Made by a program: the position numbers and the translations under genes
Notes under the pieces: generated by a model
Database searches by the model: none
What the model was told of the DNA's origin: nothing
What the model saw: only the letters and a program-made list of their open reading frames with translations
In this document: positions 8,761 to 17,425 of the stretch, piece after piece
Position numbering within the stretch: position 1 is the stretch's first letter
Layout: every line of letters starts with the position of its first letter
Assembly (NCBI GenBank): GCA_039811185.1
Contig: JBDHYF010000004.1
Coordinates: forward strand, 1 to 64,000
Direction of reading: 5' to 3'
DNA length: 64,000 nt
Origin: JAEZDR01 sp039811185
GTDB lineage: Bacteria; Bacteroidota; Bacteroidia; Chitinophagales; Chitinophagaceae

Positions 8761-9402
8761 TTGAAGCTTTTACTTATTCAGGCACTTTTATTTCTTACAT
8801 CTTTAAACGGATGCACGAACAATAATACCAACAACATGACGAACGATACAACATCAACACCCCGGGCCGGCCTTGATACAGCAACATTTGGAGGCGGATG
8901 CTTTTGGTGCACGGAAGCCATTTTCGACCGCGTTAACGGTGTAGAAAAAGTAGTTAGCGGATACAGTGGCGGAAAAAAAGAAAACCCAACCTATCAGGAA
9001 ATTTCTAACGGCAATACCGGCCATGCTGAAGTAATTCAAATTGTATTCGATCCTGCAAAAGTTAGCTACGACGAGTTGCTTAAAATATTTTGGGAAACGC
9101 ACGACCCCACTACGCTGAACCGCCAGGGCAACGACGTAGGCGATCAGTACAGAAGCGTTGTTTTTTACAATAGCCCGGCGCAAAAAGAAAAAGCGGAGTA
9201 TTACAAAAATGAACTTGAAAAATCAGGCATTTACGCATCGCCTGTTGTAACTAAAATAGAACCATTGCAGAAATTTTACCCTGCTGAAAACTATCATCAG
9301 GATTATTATAAATTAAATCCTGCACAACCCTATTGCCAGTTTGTGATTCTACCGAAGGTGAAAAAGTTTGAAAAGATTTTCGCCGACAAACTAAAAGAAT
9401 AG
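8761..9402 (+). CDS. msrA: Peptide-methionine (S)-S-oxide reductase, lipoprotein form
   Basis: MsrA reduces methionine-S-sulfoxide in oxidised proteins. The catalytic motif GCFWC has its nucleophile at C47, and the family landmarks VVSGYSGG, HAEVIQIVFDP and NYHQDYY are present. The start is a TTG at 8761. From it the protein opens with a lipoprotein signal (hydrophobic stretch then LNGC, lipid Cys18), so the enzyme would be membrane-anchored in the periplasm. A TAA stop lies in frame at 8746, so no longer form exists. The first ATG (8836) would give a cytosolic enzyme of 188 residues. TATTTTTG at 8751-8758 is a possible -7 box that would favour the shorter form. I prefer TTG because the signal peptide is so regular. 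Confidence 0.9.
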   Translation: MKLLLIQALLFLTSLNGCTNNNTNNMTNDTTSTPRAGLDTATFGGGCFWCTEAIFDRVNGVEKVVSGYSGGKKENPTYQEISNGNTGHAEVIQIVFDPAKVSYDELLKIFWETHDPTTLNRQGNDVGDQYRSVVFYNSPAQKEKAEYYKNELEKSGIYASPVVTKIEPLQKFYPAENYHQDYYKLNPAQPYCQFVILPKVKKFEKIFADKLKE

Positions 9403-9447
9403 CTAAGCAAGCACCGCTTTGCGGCTTTCCATGGATTAGCTTTTTTT
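9401..9447 (+). terminator. Intrinsic terminator after msrA
   Basis: AGCTAA (9401-9406) pairs with TTAGCT (9436-9441). An inner CCGC-TTT-GCGG hairpin sits inside, and seven T follow. The left arm overlaps the last base pair of the msrA stop codon. Confidence 0.6.
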
Positions 9448-9505
9448 ATATCCATGCAAAAAAACTGTTCATTTTTTCTGATATTGCAAAAAATTTTTAA
9501 ACCCT

Positions 9506-11344
9506 ATGTGTGGTATTGTTGGTTATGTTGGCCCGCGTGATGCTTTTCCAATTGTTTTAAAAGGATTAAAAAGACTCGAATATCGCGGATACGATTCGGC
9601 AGGCGTTGCATTATTAAACGGTGATTTAAATATCTATAAAAAGAAAGGGCGTGTTGCCGATCTGGAAGAGACGTTGAAAGGAAAAGTGCTCAGCGGCAAT
9701 ATCTGTATCGGACACACGCGCTGGGCAACACACGGCGAACCCAGCGACCGCAATGCGCATCCGCATTTATCCGGCGGCGGTAACATCGCCATGATTCATA
9801 ACGGCATCATCGAGAATTACACACAAATTAAACACGAGCTGCTTCAAAAAGGTTATACGTTTAAAAGTGATACGGATTCTGAAGTTTTGCTTCTGTTTAT
9901 TGAAGACATCAAAAAAAATCAAAATTGCAGGCTTGAAGAAGCGGTGCGTATTGCACTAAAGCGCATTGTGGGCGCCTACTGCATTTTGCTTGTTGATAAA
10001 GATGAGCCGGATACCATTGTGGCCGCGCGCAAAGGCAGTCCGCTTGTAATCGGAATTGGTAAAGGCGAACATTTTCTTGCCTCCGATGCATCGCCCATTA
10101 TTGAATACACAAAAGATGTGGTGTATGTAAACGACTACCAAATTGCTATTGTAAAACCGGACGAACTCATTCTGAAAAATCTTGGTAACGAACCCGAAAC
10201 GCCCTACATCACCCGTTTGGATATGGAGCTTGCCGCCATTGAAAAAGGCGGATACGAGCACTTTATGCTGAAGGAAATTTTTGAACAGCCACAAACCATT
10301 TACGATTGTTTGAGAGGACGTTTAGACCTCGAAAGAAATTACATTAAGATGGGCGGCATTCAGCAGTACGCCGAACAAATTATGAATGCCGACAGAATTA
10401 TTGTAATTGCCTGCGGAACGAGTTGGCATGCCGGCATGGTGGCAGAATATATAATTGAAGAGCTTTGCCGGATACCGGTGGAGGTTGAATACGCCTCTGA
10501 GTTTCGTTATCGTAACCCCATCATTCATAAAGATGATGTAATCGTGGCCATTTCGCAAAGCGGCGAAACAGCCGACACACTGGTTGCCATTGAAAATGCA
10601 AAAGAAAAAGGTGCGCTGATTGTTGGAGTTGTAAATGTGGTGGGATCCTCTATTTCTCGTGTTTCGCATACCGGTTCGTACACACATGCGGGTCCGGAAA
10701 TTGGCGTGGCAAGCACAAAAGCTTTTACAGCGCAGCTGGCGGTACTGAACATGATAGCTTTAAAAATTGCGCAAGAAAAGCAAACGATTTCGCCCGAATT
10801 GTTTACGCTTCTATGTAAAGAGCTGAACGACGTGCCCGAAAAGGTTGCTCACATTTTAAACACCACCAACGACCAAATTAAGGAGCTTGCAGAAAAATAT
10901 AAAGACGCCACCGACTTTCTGTATTTAGGAAGAGGATATAATTTCCCCGTTGCGCTGGAAGGAGCGCTAAAGCTGAAAGAGATTTCTTATATACATGCGG
11001 AAGGCTATCCTGCTGCTGAAATGAAACATGGCCCTATTGCCCTGGTTGATGAAAAACTTCCCGTTGTTTTTGTTGCCACGAAAGATCAATACCATGAGAA
11101 AATTGTGAGTAACATGCAGGAAATAAAAGCGCGTAAAGGAAAAATAATTGCGATTATTTCTGAGGGCGACGAGGTTACACCCACGATTGCCGACGACGTA
11201 ATTGTAATTCCGAAGGCACACGAAATTATTGCACCGCTGTTAAGCGTTATACCTCTTCAACTACTCTCCTACTACATTGGTGTGGCAAAAGGTTTGGATG
11301 TTGACAAGCCTCGCAACCTTGCCAAAAGCGTTACAGTAGAGTAA
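9506..11344 (+). CDS. glmS: Glutamine--fructose-6-phosphate aminotransferase (isomerizing)
   Basis: GlmS makes glucosamine-6-phosphate from fructose-6-phosphate and glutamine, the entry to UDP-GlcNAc for peptidoglycan and LPS. At 612 residues it is close to E. coli GlmS (609). The N-terminal Ntn amidotransferase begins MCGIVGYVG with nucleophile Cys2 after Met removal, followed by HTRWATHG and HNGIIENY. Two SIS sugar-isomerase domains follow (CGTSWHAG near 307 and the second after about residue 460), and the C-terminus is the conserved DKPRNLAKSVTVE. The 160 bases upstream show no glmS ribozyme, which is a Gram-positive feature. A terminator follows. Confidence 0.97.
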   Translation: MCGIVGYVGPRDAFPIVLKGLKRLEYRGYDSAGVALLNGDLNIYKKKGRVADLEETLKGKVLSGNICIGHTRWATHGEPSDRNAHPHLSGGGNIAMIHNGIIENYTQIKHELLQKGYTFKSDTDSEVLLLFIEDIKKNQNCRLEEAVRIALKRIVGAYCILLVDKDEPDTIVAARKGSPLVIGIGKGEHFLASDASPIIEYTKDVVYVNDYQIAIVKPDELILKNLGNEPETPYITRLDMELAAIEKGGYEHFMLKEIFEQPQTIYDCLRGRLDLERNYIKMGGIQQYAEQIMNADRIIVIACGTSWHAGMVAEYIIEELCRIPVEVEYASEFRYRNPIIHKDDVIVAISQSGETADTLVAIENAKEKGALIVGVVNVVGSSISRVSHTGSYTHAGPEIGVASTKAFTAQLAVLNMIALKIAQEKQTISPELFTLLCKELNDVPEKVAHILNTTNDQIKELAEKYKDATDFLYLGRGYNFPVALEGALKLKEISYIHAEGYPAAEMKHGPIALVDEKLPVVFVATKDQYHEKIVSNMQEIKARKGKIIAIISEGDEVTPTIADDVIVIPKAHEIIAPLLSVIPLQLLSYYIGVAKGLDVDKPRNLAKSVTVE

Positions 11345-11350
11345 CAGATA

Positions 11351-11383
11351 AAGCCGGAACCAAGCATTCCGGCTTTTGTTTTA
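11351..11383 (+). terminator. Intrinsic terminator after glmS
   Basis: A perfect 9-bp stem AAGCCGGAA/TTCCGGCTT (11351-11359 with 11367-11375) has a 7-base loop and is followed by TTGTTTT. Confidence 0.9.
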
Positions 11384-11406
11384 TATTTAATTCGTTAACG
11401 ACTACT

Positions 11407-13626
11407 ATGTACAGAAACAATATTAAAAAATGTGATGTGGCGGCTCTTGGTTACGATTTCATCGACCCGCAATATATCCCTGAAGGAAGTGATGAATATT
11501 TTTTGCGCAATATGCAAAACCGCAGCGGCATCAACTATCGCAAATTAACTGCTTTTGAAATTGAGGTTTTGGTCAGAAACGGTAATACCTGCGACGACTG
11601 GAATAATTTTTTGGTGTCGGATGCCTTCAATCCCGAACTTGTAAAAAACTGTAAATTTTTCGGGCTTAACAGAATTGGAAAACTCGAGCCCTACTACCTT
11701 GAATTTAGCGACCTGAAGGTTGCCATCGGTTTGTATAACTCTACCATTATTAGCTGCGATTTTGGAAATGATGTGGTGATTCAAAATGTGAACTATCTGT
11801 CGCATTATATCATCGGCGACGAGGTAATCATCATCAACGTTAACGAGCTTTCAACCACCAGCTATTCCAAGTTTGGGAATGGCATTGTAAAGGACGGAGA
11901 AGATGAAAACACGCGCATTTGGCTGGAGCTGAGTAACGAAAACGGCGGTCGTAAAGTGATTCCTTTTACAGGCATGCTGCCCGGCGACGCTTGGCTATGG
12001 AGTAAATACAGAGATGACGAGGCGCTGCTCGAAAAATTTAAACTCTTCACTCAAAACAAGTTCGACAAGCAAAGGGGTTACTATGGGAAAGTGGGTGACC
12101 GCACCGTAATCAAAAACTGTAAGATTGTAAAAGACACGTGGATAGGAAGCGACGCCTACCTGAAAGGCGCTAACAAGCTGAAGAACCTTACCATTAACAG
12201 CGGTCCTCATGCGCCTTCTCAAATTGGTGAAGGCTGTGAACTGGTGAATGGGATCATCGATTATGGATGTAAAATATTTTATGGCGTAAAGGCTGTGCGC
12301 TTTATTATGGCGTCTCATTCGCAGTTAAAATATGGCGCCAGGCTCATCAACTCCTATCTCGGAAATAACGCCACTATTTCCTGCTGCGAAGTGCTTAATA
12401 GCCTCATTTTCCCGGCACACGAACAGCATCACAACAACTCTTTTTTATGCGCTGCTGTAATTATGGGGCAAAGCAATTTAGCTGCGGGCGCCACCATAGG
12501 CTCCAACCACAATTCGCGCGGCGCCGACGGGGAAATTGTAGCCAGCAGAGGCTTTTGGCCGGGGCTCTGCGTCAGCCTGAAGCATAACTCAAAGTTTGCA
12601 AGCTTCACCATGCTTGCAAAAGGCGATTTCCCGGCTGAGTTAAACATTCAGTTTCCGTTTTCGCTGGTGAGCAATGAAGTATCGACAGATAAATTAGTTG
12701 TGATGCCCGGCTACTGGTTTTTTTACAACATGTATGCGTTGGCACGCAATACAAGTAAATTGAAAGATCGCGACAAGCGCACCGAAAAAATTCAGCATAT
12801 CGAATACGATTATCTGGCTCCGGATACGGTGAATGAACTGTTTCAATCGATCGATCTTCTTGAAACGGCTACGGGAAAATCCTACAATAAAGCATTTCAT
12901 CCACAACAGCATTTCACGGAGAAGGAACACGCAGAAACCGGCCGTATGCTGCTATCAGACAATCATCCTGAACTAAAAAATCTCACCATTTCCATTGAAG
13001 GATTCGAAAACTCGAAAAGACCTTGCGAAGTAAGGAAAGCCCCGCAAGCTTACCGTTTATTTAAAGAGTTGATTACCTATTATGGCACCCTTCATTTGAT
13101 TGAATTAATGGAAGAAAATAACCTAGGTTATGATGAGGCACGCGGCCTGCTGAAGCTAGATTACTGCATTGAACCCTGGCACAACATCGGCGGCCAGTTG
13201 ATGTCGGACTCTGCGGTGAGGCTTTTAAAGCAGCACGTGGCAAGTGGAAAAATTACATCTTGGGATGAGGTGCACCAGTATTACATCGACAACGGCTCCT
13301 CCTACGCATCGGACAAGCATAACCACGCGGTTGCCAGCTTATTAAAAATCTTAAACATTTCCGCCGATGAGCTCACGGCAGAAAGAATCAGCCGGCTTGT
13401 TTCCGAAGCAGTTAAAACGAAAGAATGGATGACAAAAGGTATAGAAGATTCGCGTACGAAAGATTACACGAACCCTTTCAGGAAGATGGTGTTTGATAAC
13501 CGCACGGAAATGGACAATGTGCTTGGGAAATTGAGCGACAACTCATTCATTAACCAGCAAAAAGAAGAATTGATTTTGTTTAAGAACCGTATTAAGAAAC
13601 TCGAAGAAGCAAAGCTTAGTGTATAA
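11407..13626 (+). CDS. DUF4954 family protein with left-handed beta-helix core
   Basis: This large cytosolic protein (739 residues, no signal peptide) matches the Bacteroidota family DUF4954 as I recall it. Residues about 90-420 show short imperfect hexapeptide-like repeats (I-G-x-x-x patterns such as TWIGSDAYL, ATIGSNHNSRG, NATISCCEVLNS), typical of left-handed beta helices in sugar acyl- and nucleotidyltransferases. NHNSRGADGEIVASRGFWPG is a distinctive invariant-looking block. The C-terminal 250 residues are helical and of unknown fold. The biochemical function is not established. The position directly after glmS and the GlmU-like repeat fold suggest amino-sugar metabolism, which is inference only. 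A 62-base gap and a terminator separate it from glmS. Confidence 0.8.
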   Translation: MYRNNIKKCDVAALGYDFIDPQYIPEGSDEYFLRNMQNRSGINYRKLTAFEIEVLVRNGNTCDDWNNFLVSDAFNPELVKNCKFFGLNRIGKLEPYYLEFSDLKVAIGLYNSTIISCDFGNDVVIQNVNYLSHYIIGDEVIIINVNELSTTSYSKFGNGIVKDGEDENTRIWLELSNENGGRKVIPFTGMLPGDAWLWSKYRDDEALLEKFKLFTQNKFDKQRGYYGKVGDRTVIKNCKIVKDTWIGSDAYLKGANKLKNLTINSGPHAPSQIGEGCELVNGIIDYGCKIFYGVKAVRFIMASHSQLKYGARLINSYLGNNATISCCEVLNSLIFPAHEQHHNNSFLCAAVIMGQSNLAAGATIGSNHNSRGADGEIVASRGFWPGLCVSLKHNSKFASFTMLAKGDFPAELNIQFPFSLVSNEVSTDKLVVMPGYWFFYNMYALARNTSKLKDRDKRTEKIQHIEYDYLAPDTVNELFQSIDLLETATGKSYNKAFHPQQHFTEKEHAETGRMLLSDNHPELKNLTISIEGFENSKRPCEVRKAPQAYRLFKELITYYGTLHLIELMEENNLGYDEARGLLKLDYCIEPWHNIGGQLMSDSAVRLLKQHVASGKITSWDEVHQYYIDNGSSYASDKHNHAVASLLKILNISADELTAERISRLVSEAVKTKEWMTKGIEDSRTKDYTNPFRKMVFDNRTEMDNVLGKLSDNSFINQQKEELILFKNRIKKLEEAKLSV

Positions 13627-13707
13627 GACCGAGAAAGTTCAATAGAGATCAGACGATTCTTTAAACTGATTCTTCCTTCCGTCACTGCGGTTAGGTTTGC
13701 ACGAAAA

Positions 13708-13746
13708 AAAAGAGGCTGTTTCACAAGTTGTGAGTCAGCCTCTTTT
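13708..13746. terminator. Bidirectional terminator between convergent genes
   Basis: AAAAGAGGCTG (13708-13718) pairs with CAGCCTCTTTT (13736-13746). The loop contains a second stem CACAA/TTGTG. Runs of A on the left and T on the right allow use from both the DUF4954 gene and the small lipoprotein gene. Confidence 0.85.
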
Positions 13747-13766
13747 GCTTTGCGTACGCCCTTAAA

Positions 13767-13961
13767 TTAAGGTGTCGTTGTGGTTGTAGTGGTAGTAGTT
13801 GTTGTTGTGTCTGTGGTTGTAGTTGCCGCTGTATCCACCACAACAGGGGTTTCTGTTCCGTGGCTTACAATCGTATCTTCAACGGTTGTTTCAGATTCCG
13901 TGTTTCCGCCACATGCGGTTAAAAATCCGGCAACGGCCATTAATGCTAAAAGCTTTTTCAT
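13767..13961 (-). CDS. Small lipoprotein with a threonine-repeat tail
   Basis: A 64-residue ORF starts with a textbook lipoprotein signal (MKKLLALMAVAGFLTAC, lipid Cys17). The mature part is about 47 residues, acidic at first (NTESETTVEDT) and ending in a nearly pure threonine tract (about residues 47-63) with a final proline. The tail is encoded by degenerate ACN codons in a trinucleotide-repeat-like stretch (13770-13820). It has no recognisable domain. Short Thr-rich lipoproteins of this kind are likely outer-membrane or periplasmic spacers, but function is unknown. It shares the bidirectional terminator at 13708-13746. Confidence 0.7.
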   Translation of the reverse strand: MKKLLALMAVAGFLTACGGNTESETTVEDTIVSHGTETPVVVDTAATTTTDTTTTTTTTTTTTP

Positions 13962-14016
13962 AAATGCAAGGTTTTGTTAGGATGCAAATATCAAATTTTT
14001 TTGTATAGCTTCTCCG

Positions 14017-15327
14017 TTATTTCTTACGAAAGAATATCCTTACCGGAACGCCCGTAAAGTTGAAGTGCTGACGAAGCTGGTTTTCAAGATAATTTTTATA
14101 GGGCTGCTTAATATCATCGGGGTAATTACAGAAAAACGCAAACGTAGGTACCGAAGACGACGGCAACTGAGTTACGTACTTGATCTTTACCGTGTTTCCG
14201 CGTACTACCGGAGCATGAAAAGCTTCAACAGCTTTCAACATCACATCGTTGAGTTTGCTGGTGGATATCTTCCGCTTTTTATTCTCAAAAACTTCCAGCG
14301 CTTTTTCAATCGCTTTAAATATGCGAAGTTTATCGATGGCGGAAATAAACAAAACCGGAACATCAGTAAACGGTGCAATCTTATCTTTAATCACCTTCTC
14401 GTATTCTCTGGCGGTATTGGTTGACTTTTCAATTAAATCCCATTTATTCACCAGTACCACCACGCCTTTTCCTTTTCGTGCGGCAAGCGAAAATATGGCT
14501 ATGTCCTGAGCGGTAATGCCTTTATCTGCGTCGAGCACAAGCAGGCAAACATCGGCTTCATCCATTGCACGGATAGCGCGAATCACCGAATAAAATTCCA
14601 GATCATCTTTCTCTTTATTCTTTTTTCTGATACCGGCCGTATCGATTAATACAAACTCTTTCTGAAATAATTTGTAGTGCGTGTGAATTGTGTCGCGGGT
14701 AGTTCCGGCAATGTCGCTTACAATGGTTCGCTCCTGCCCTATCAGTGCATTTAAGAGCGACGATTTACCAACATTTGGCTGGCCAATAATGGCGAAGCGT
14801 GGTATTTGACTTTCGTCTTCCTCAACAGTTTCCTGCGGGATGATTTCGGTGCATGCATCGAGCAAATCGCCGGTACCGCTGCCGCTTATGCTGCTCACAA
14901 AAAAAACATTCTCGAAGCCGAGTGCATAAAATTCATTTCCTGCAAGTTGGCGCTCGTAATTGTCGACTTTATTCACCACTAAAAAAACCGGCTTCACGCT
15001 CTTGCGCAGTATATGAGCCACTTCTTCATCCAAATGTGTCACTCCGGCTTCCGCATCCGTCATAAAAAATATGGCATCCGCCTCCTCAATGGCTATAATA
15101 ACTTGCTTACGAATTTCAGATTCAAAAATATCATCGCTGCCCGCCACAAACCCTCCGGTGTCTACCACATTAAAGGTTTTCCCGTTCCAGTCTGCTATTC
15201 CATACTGACGGTCGCGGGTAACACCGCTGATGTCATCTACAATGGCTTTGCGTTTTTCGAGTAAACGATTAAAAAACGTGCTCTTCCCAACGTTCGGCCT
15301 TCCAACAATTGCCAGTGTAAATCCCAT
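14017..15327 (-). CDS. der: Ribosome biogenesis GTPase Der (EngA)
   Basis: Der carries two tandem GTPase domains and assists 50S subunit maturation. In its 436 residues the first G domain has GRPNVGKS (8-15), DTGG and NKVD. The second has GQPNVGKSS near 180, DTAG and NKWD. A C-terminal KH-like domain ends FFRKK. Length and order are standard. The gene lies 53 bases downstream of era on the same strand, so the two GTPase genes are probably co-transcribed (era then der). Confidence 0.97.
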   Translation of the reverse strand: MGFTLAIVGRPNVGKSTFFNRLLEKRKAIVDDISGVTRDRQYGIADWNGKTFNVVDTGGFVAGSDDIFESEIRKQVIIAIEEADAIFFMTDAEAGVTHLDEEVAHILRKSVKPVFLVVNKVDNYERQLAGNEFYALGFENVFFVSSISGSGTGDLLDACTEIIPQETVEEDESQIPRFAIIGQPNVGKSSLLNALIGQERTIVSDIAGTTRDTIHTHYKLFQKEFVLIDTAGIRKKNKEKDDLEFYSVIRAIRAMDEADVCLLVLDADKGITAQDIAIFSLAARKGKGVVVLVNKWDLIEKSTNTAREYEKVIKDKIAPFTDVPVLFISAIDKLRIFKAIEKALEVFENKKRKISTSKLNDVMLKAVEAFHAPVVRGNTVKIKYVTQLPSSSVPTFAFFCNYPDDIKQPYKNYLENQLRQHFNFTGVPVRIFFRKK

Positions 15328-15380
15328 ACTTTTTTTTTAAAATCGGTGCAAATATCTGCTACCAAACAACAATTCAGTTG

Positions 15381-16253
15381 TTAATGGTAACCGTATTCTT
15401 TTAAATAATTGTCGTTATCGCGCCACTTCGGCCGCACTTTTACAAATAGTTCCAAAAACACTTTCTGTTCTAAAAACTGCTCTATCTCCGTCCGGGCTTG
15501 CATGCCAATTTCCTTAACAGTTGCTCCTTTCTTGCCAATAATAATCGCCTTCTGGCTTTCGCGCTGCACAATAATATCGGCCTGAATTTTAATCAGCGAT
15601 TCACGCTCTTTAAACTCATTAATCAGCACTGTAGACTGGTAAGGCACCTCTTCTTCCAAGATGAGAAAAATTTTTTCGCGGATGATTTCCGACACGAAAA
15701 ACTTTGTAGGTAAATCGGTTAGGTCGTCTTCACTAAAAAACGGCTCTCCTTCGGGCAGATGATTCAAAATTGCTGAAACGATTGGTGCAGCGTCGAAATT
15801 TTTAATTGCTGAAATCGGAATAATTTCCCGTGCATATTTCTTTCCCGAATAAAATGCAATGACCTCGTCAAGGCGCGTTTTGCTTACCTTGTCTGTTTTA
15901 TTAAGAAGCAGTATCGATGGCACTTTTAGCCTGAGCTTACTAAAAACATCGTCGCTCAACTGCGGATCCTCTGATGCGTCGGCAATGAGCAGGGCTACAT
16001 CCGCGTCTTCGAGCGCACCTTTTACCGCCTGCATCATTTTTTCGTGCAGTTTGTATTTTGCTTCAATGATACCGGGTGTATCTGAAAAAATGATTTGATA
16101 TTCTCCCGGAACGGTTAAAAATCCTTTAATCCTATGTCGTGTAGTTTGAACTTTTGGCGATACGATGGCAAGCTTTTGCCCGAGAAAATTATTGAGCAGG
16201 GTACTCTTACCGGCATTTGGCCTTCCGAAAATATTTACAAAACCGGCTTTCAT
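15381..16253 (-). CDS. era: GTPase Era
   Basis: Era binds the 3' end of 16S rRNA and checks 30S assembly. The 290 residues contain G1 GRPNAGKST (10-18), G3 DTPG, G4 NKTD, and a C-terminal KH RNA-binding domain with IIGKKGATVKEIG. Length is typical. A terminator (16286-16310) just upstream belongs to the initiator tRNA gene, so era must start from its own promoter within about 30 bases or rely on read-through. Confidence 0.97.
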   Translation of the reverse strand: MKAGFVNIFGRPNAGKSTLLNNFLGQKLAIVSPKVQTTRHRIKGFLTVPGEYQIIFSDTPGIIEAKYKLHEKMMQAVKGALEDADVALLIADASEDPQLSDDVFSKLRLKVPSILLLNKTDKVSKTRLDEVIAFYSGKKYAREIIPISAIKNFDAAPIVSAILNHLPEGEPFFSEDDLTDLPTKFFVSEIIREKIFLILEEEVPYQSTVLINEFKERESLIKIQADIIVQRESQKAIIIGKKGATVKEIGMQARTEIEQFLEQKVFLELFVKVRPKWRDNDNYLKEYGYH

Positions 16254-16285
16254 TCTAAGAATTTTGTTTACTGCAAAGGAAGCAT

Positions 16286-16310
16286 AAAAAAAGCCTCTTA
16301 AAAAGAGGCC
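16286..16310 (-). terminator. Intrinsic terminator after initiator tRNA
   Basis: On the minus strand GCCTCTT pairs with AAGAGGC (16309-16303 and 16299-16293) around a 3-base loop and is followed by seven T. It ends the tRNA transcript before era. Confidence 0.8.
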
Positions 16311-16314
16311 TTTG

Positions 16315-16386
<72 letters not shown>

Positions 16387-16446
16387 ATGTATCTTTATCA
16401 AGGTGAATCGCTGTTGAAATTTGAACGCCCGGTTCAAATCGGGTTG

Positions 16447-16476
16447 CAAATATAAGACTATCTTTTAGAAAACAAA
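16447..16476 (-). promoter_or_regulatory. Promoter of the initiator tRNA gene
   Basis: On the minus strand there is TTTG (16476-16473), an 18-base spacer and TATATTTG (16454-16447), which is 60 bases before the tRNA 5' end. It lies between the stop of the GIN-domain gene and the tRNA. Confidence 0.6.
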
Positions 16477-16483
16477 ATCTTTT

Positions 16484-17200
16484 TTAGTTTTTGGCGTTAA
16501 TAACCGAGCCGCCGGAACTGTTAGTGTCGCGGTTAGAGGGGTTGCCATAGTAAGTGATTACGCTTCCGCCGCTGGCCCGCGCTTTTAGTTGTCCGCTCAC
16601 TTTTGCCGTTAGCACAGAGCCACCGCTTGCATCCAGATCTGCCTGCGTAAAAGTACCCGTGCTTTTTACCACACTGCCGCCCGATGCGCTAATTTCCGCT
16701 TCAGTACAATCGCCGGCTAAATTAAATATAGAGCCCGAAGTCAGCTCGGCTTTCATTACGGAAGCCTGAAAAGTGGCCTTTAAAATACTTCCTCCATTAA
16801 CGCTGACCTTTAATGTATTCGCACTGATTGGATCCACCGTTTTAACGATGGATCCGCCTGAAAGACTAATCGACTTTAAATCATCAACTGTGATGTAAGC
16901 ACGGATTTTTTTATTCGCAAAGTTGAAGGCGTTCCATGCACCGTTGTCAATTTCTATTTTCAACACGCCGTTTTCCACACGAGTGATAATTTTATCTGTG
17001 TTCTTGCCATTATCAACGCTCACAGCAACCGCGCTTTTACTTCCCTGCGATAAATAAACACTTATTCCCCCCGAAATATCGAGCGCCGAAAAGCTGCCCA
17101 CGGTGCGCACTTCAGCATTCGAATCATAAACAATGTTCTGCGCTTTCACCGAATGAATCATGAAAAGTCCGGCAATCGCAAGTAATAATTTAAACTGCAT
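16484..17200 (-). CDS. GIN-domain (DUF2807) secreted protein
   Basis: This 238-residue protein has a signal peptide (residues 1-20, ending SVKAQ) and a head-GIN / DUF2807 domain typical of Bacteroidota surface proteins. After residue 40 it consists of regularly spaced short beta strands punctuated by S/N-G-G-S turns (LSGGSIVK, NGGSILKA, ASGGSVV, DASGGSVL, RASGGSVI, SSGGSVIN). This predicts a right-handed parallel beta-helix with one turn per about 20 residues. No enzyme motif is seen. Family members are sometimes called putative auto-transporter adhesins, but there is no autotransporter barrel here. The role is unknown, probably periplasmic or cell-surface. Confidence 0.85.
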   Translation of the reverse strand: MQFKLLLAIAGLFMIHSVKAQNIVYDSNAEVRTVGSFSALDISGGISVYLSQGSKSAVAVSVDNGKNTDKIITRVENGVLKIEIDNGAWNAFNFANKKIRAYITVDDLKSISLSGGSIVKTVDPISANTLKVSVNGGSILKATFQASVMKAELTSGSIFNLAGDCTEAEISASGGSVVKSTGTFTQADLDASGGSVLTAKVSGQLKARASGGSVITYYGNPSNRDTNSSGGSVINAKN

Positions 17201-17276
17201 TTTTATCGATTTATATATACTATACGCAATTCGTTAAAGAAAGTTACAATATAAATTATCCATTTATATTCGCCGC

Positions 17277-17360
17277 AATTTCCCGGGGTGCTGTTTCATT
17301 ACGGCTGAGAAATACCCGTTGAACCTGAACAGGGTAATGCCTGCGAAGGGATGGTGAATT
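17277..17360 (+). promoter_or_regulatory. TPP (THI-box) riboswitch
   Basis: The conserved thiamin-pyrophosphate aptamer is visible in order: GGGGTGC (17285-17291), the GCTGAGA core (about 17304-17310), ACCC, GAACCTGA (about 17321-17328), CAGGGTAATGCC, and GCGAAGGGA (about 17343-17351). P1 forms from TCCC (17281-17284) and GGGA (17348-17351). It lies 65 bases before the ATG of the TonB receptor on the same strand. No clear intrinsic terminator follows, so control may act on translation. TPP binding should repress the receptor. Confidence 0.95.
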
Positions 17361-17425
17361 ATCTGTTCTCACTTCCACTTTTGCAATTTCCCTGTTCCCA
17401 TTATTAATTTTTTTAAACGAAAAAC

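Noticed and set aside
9403..9505. glmS ribozyme upstream of glmS
   Set aside because: The short region contains only the msrA terminator and an AT-rich promoter zone; none of the ribozyme core sequence is visible.
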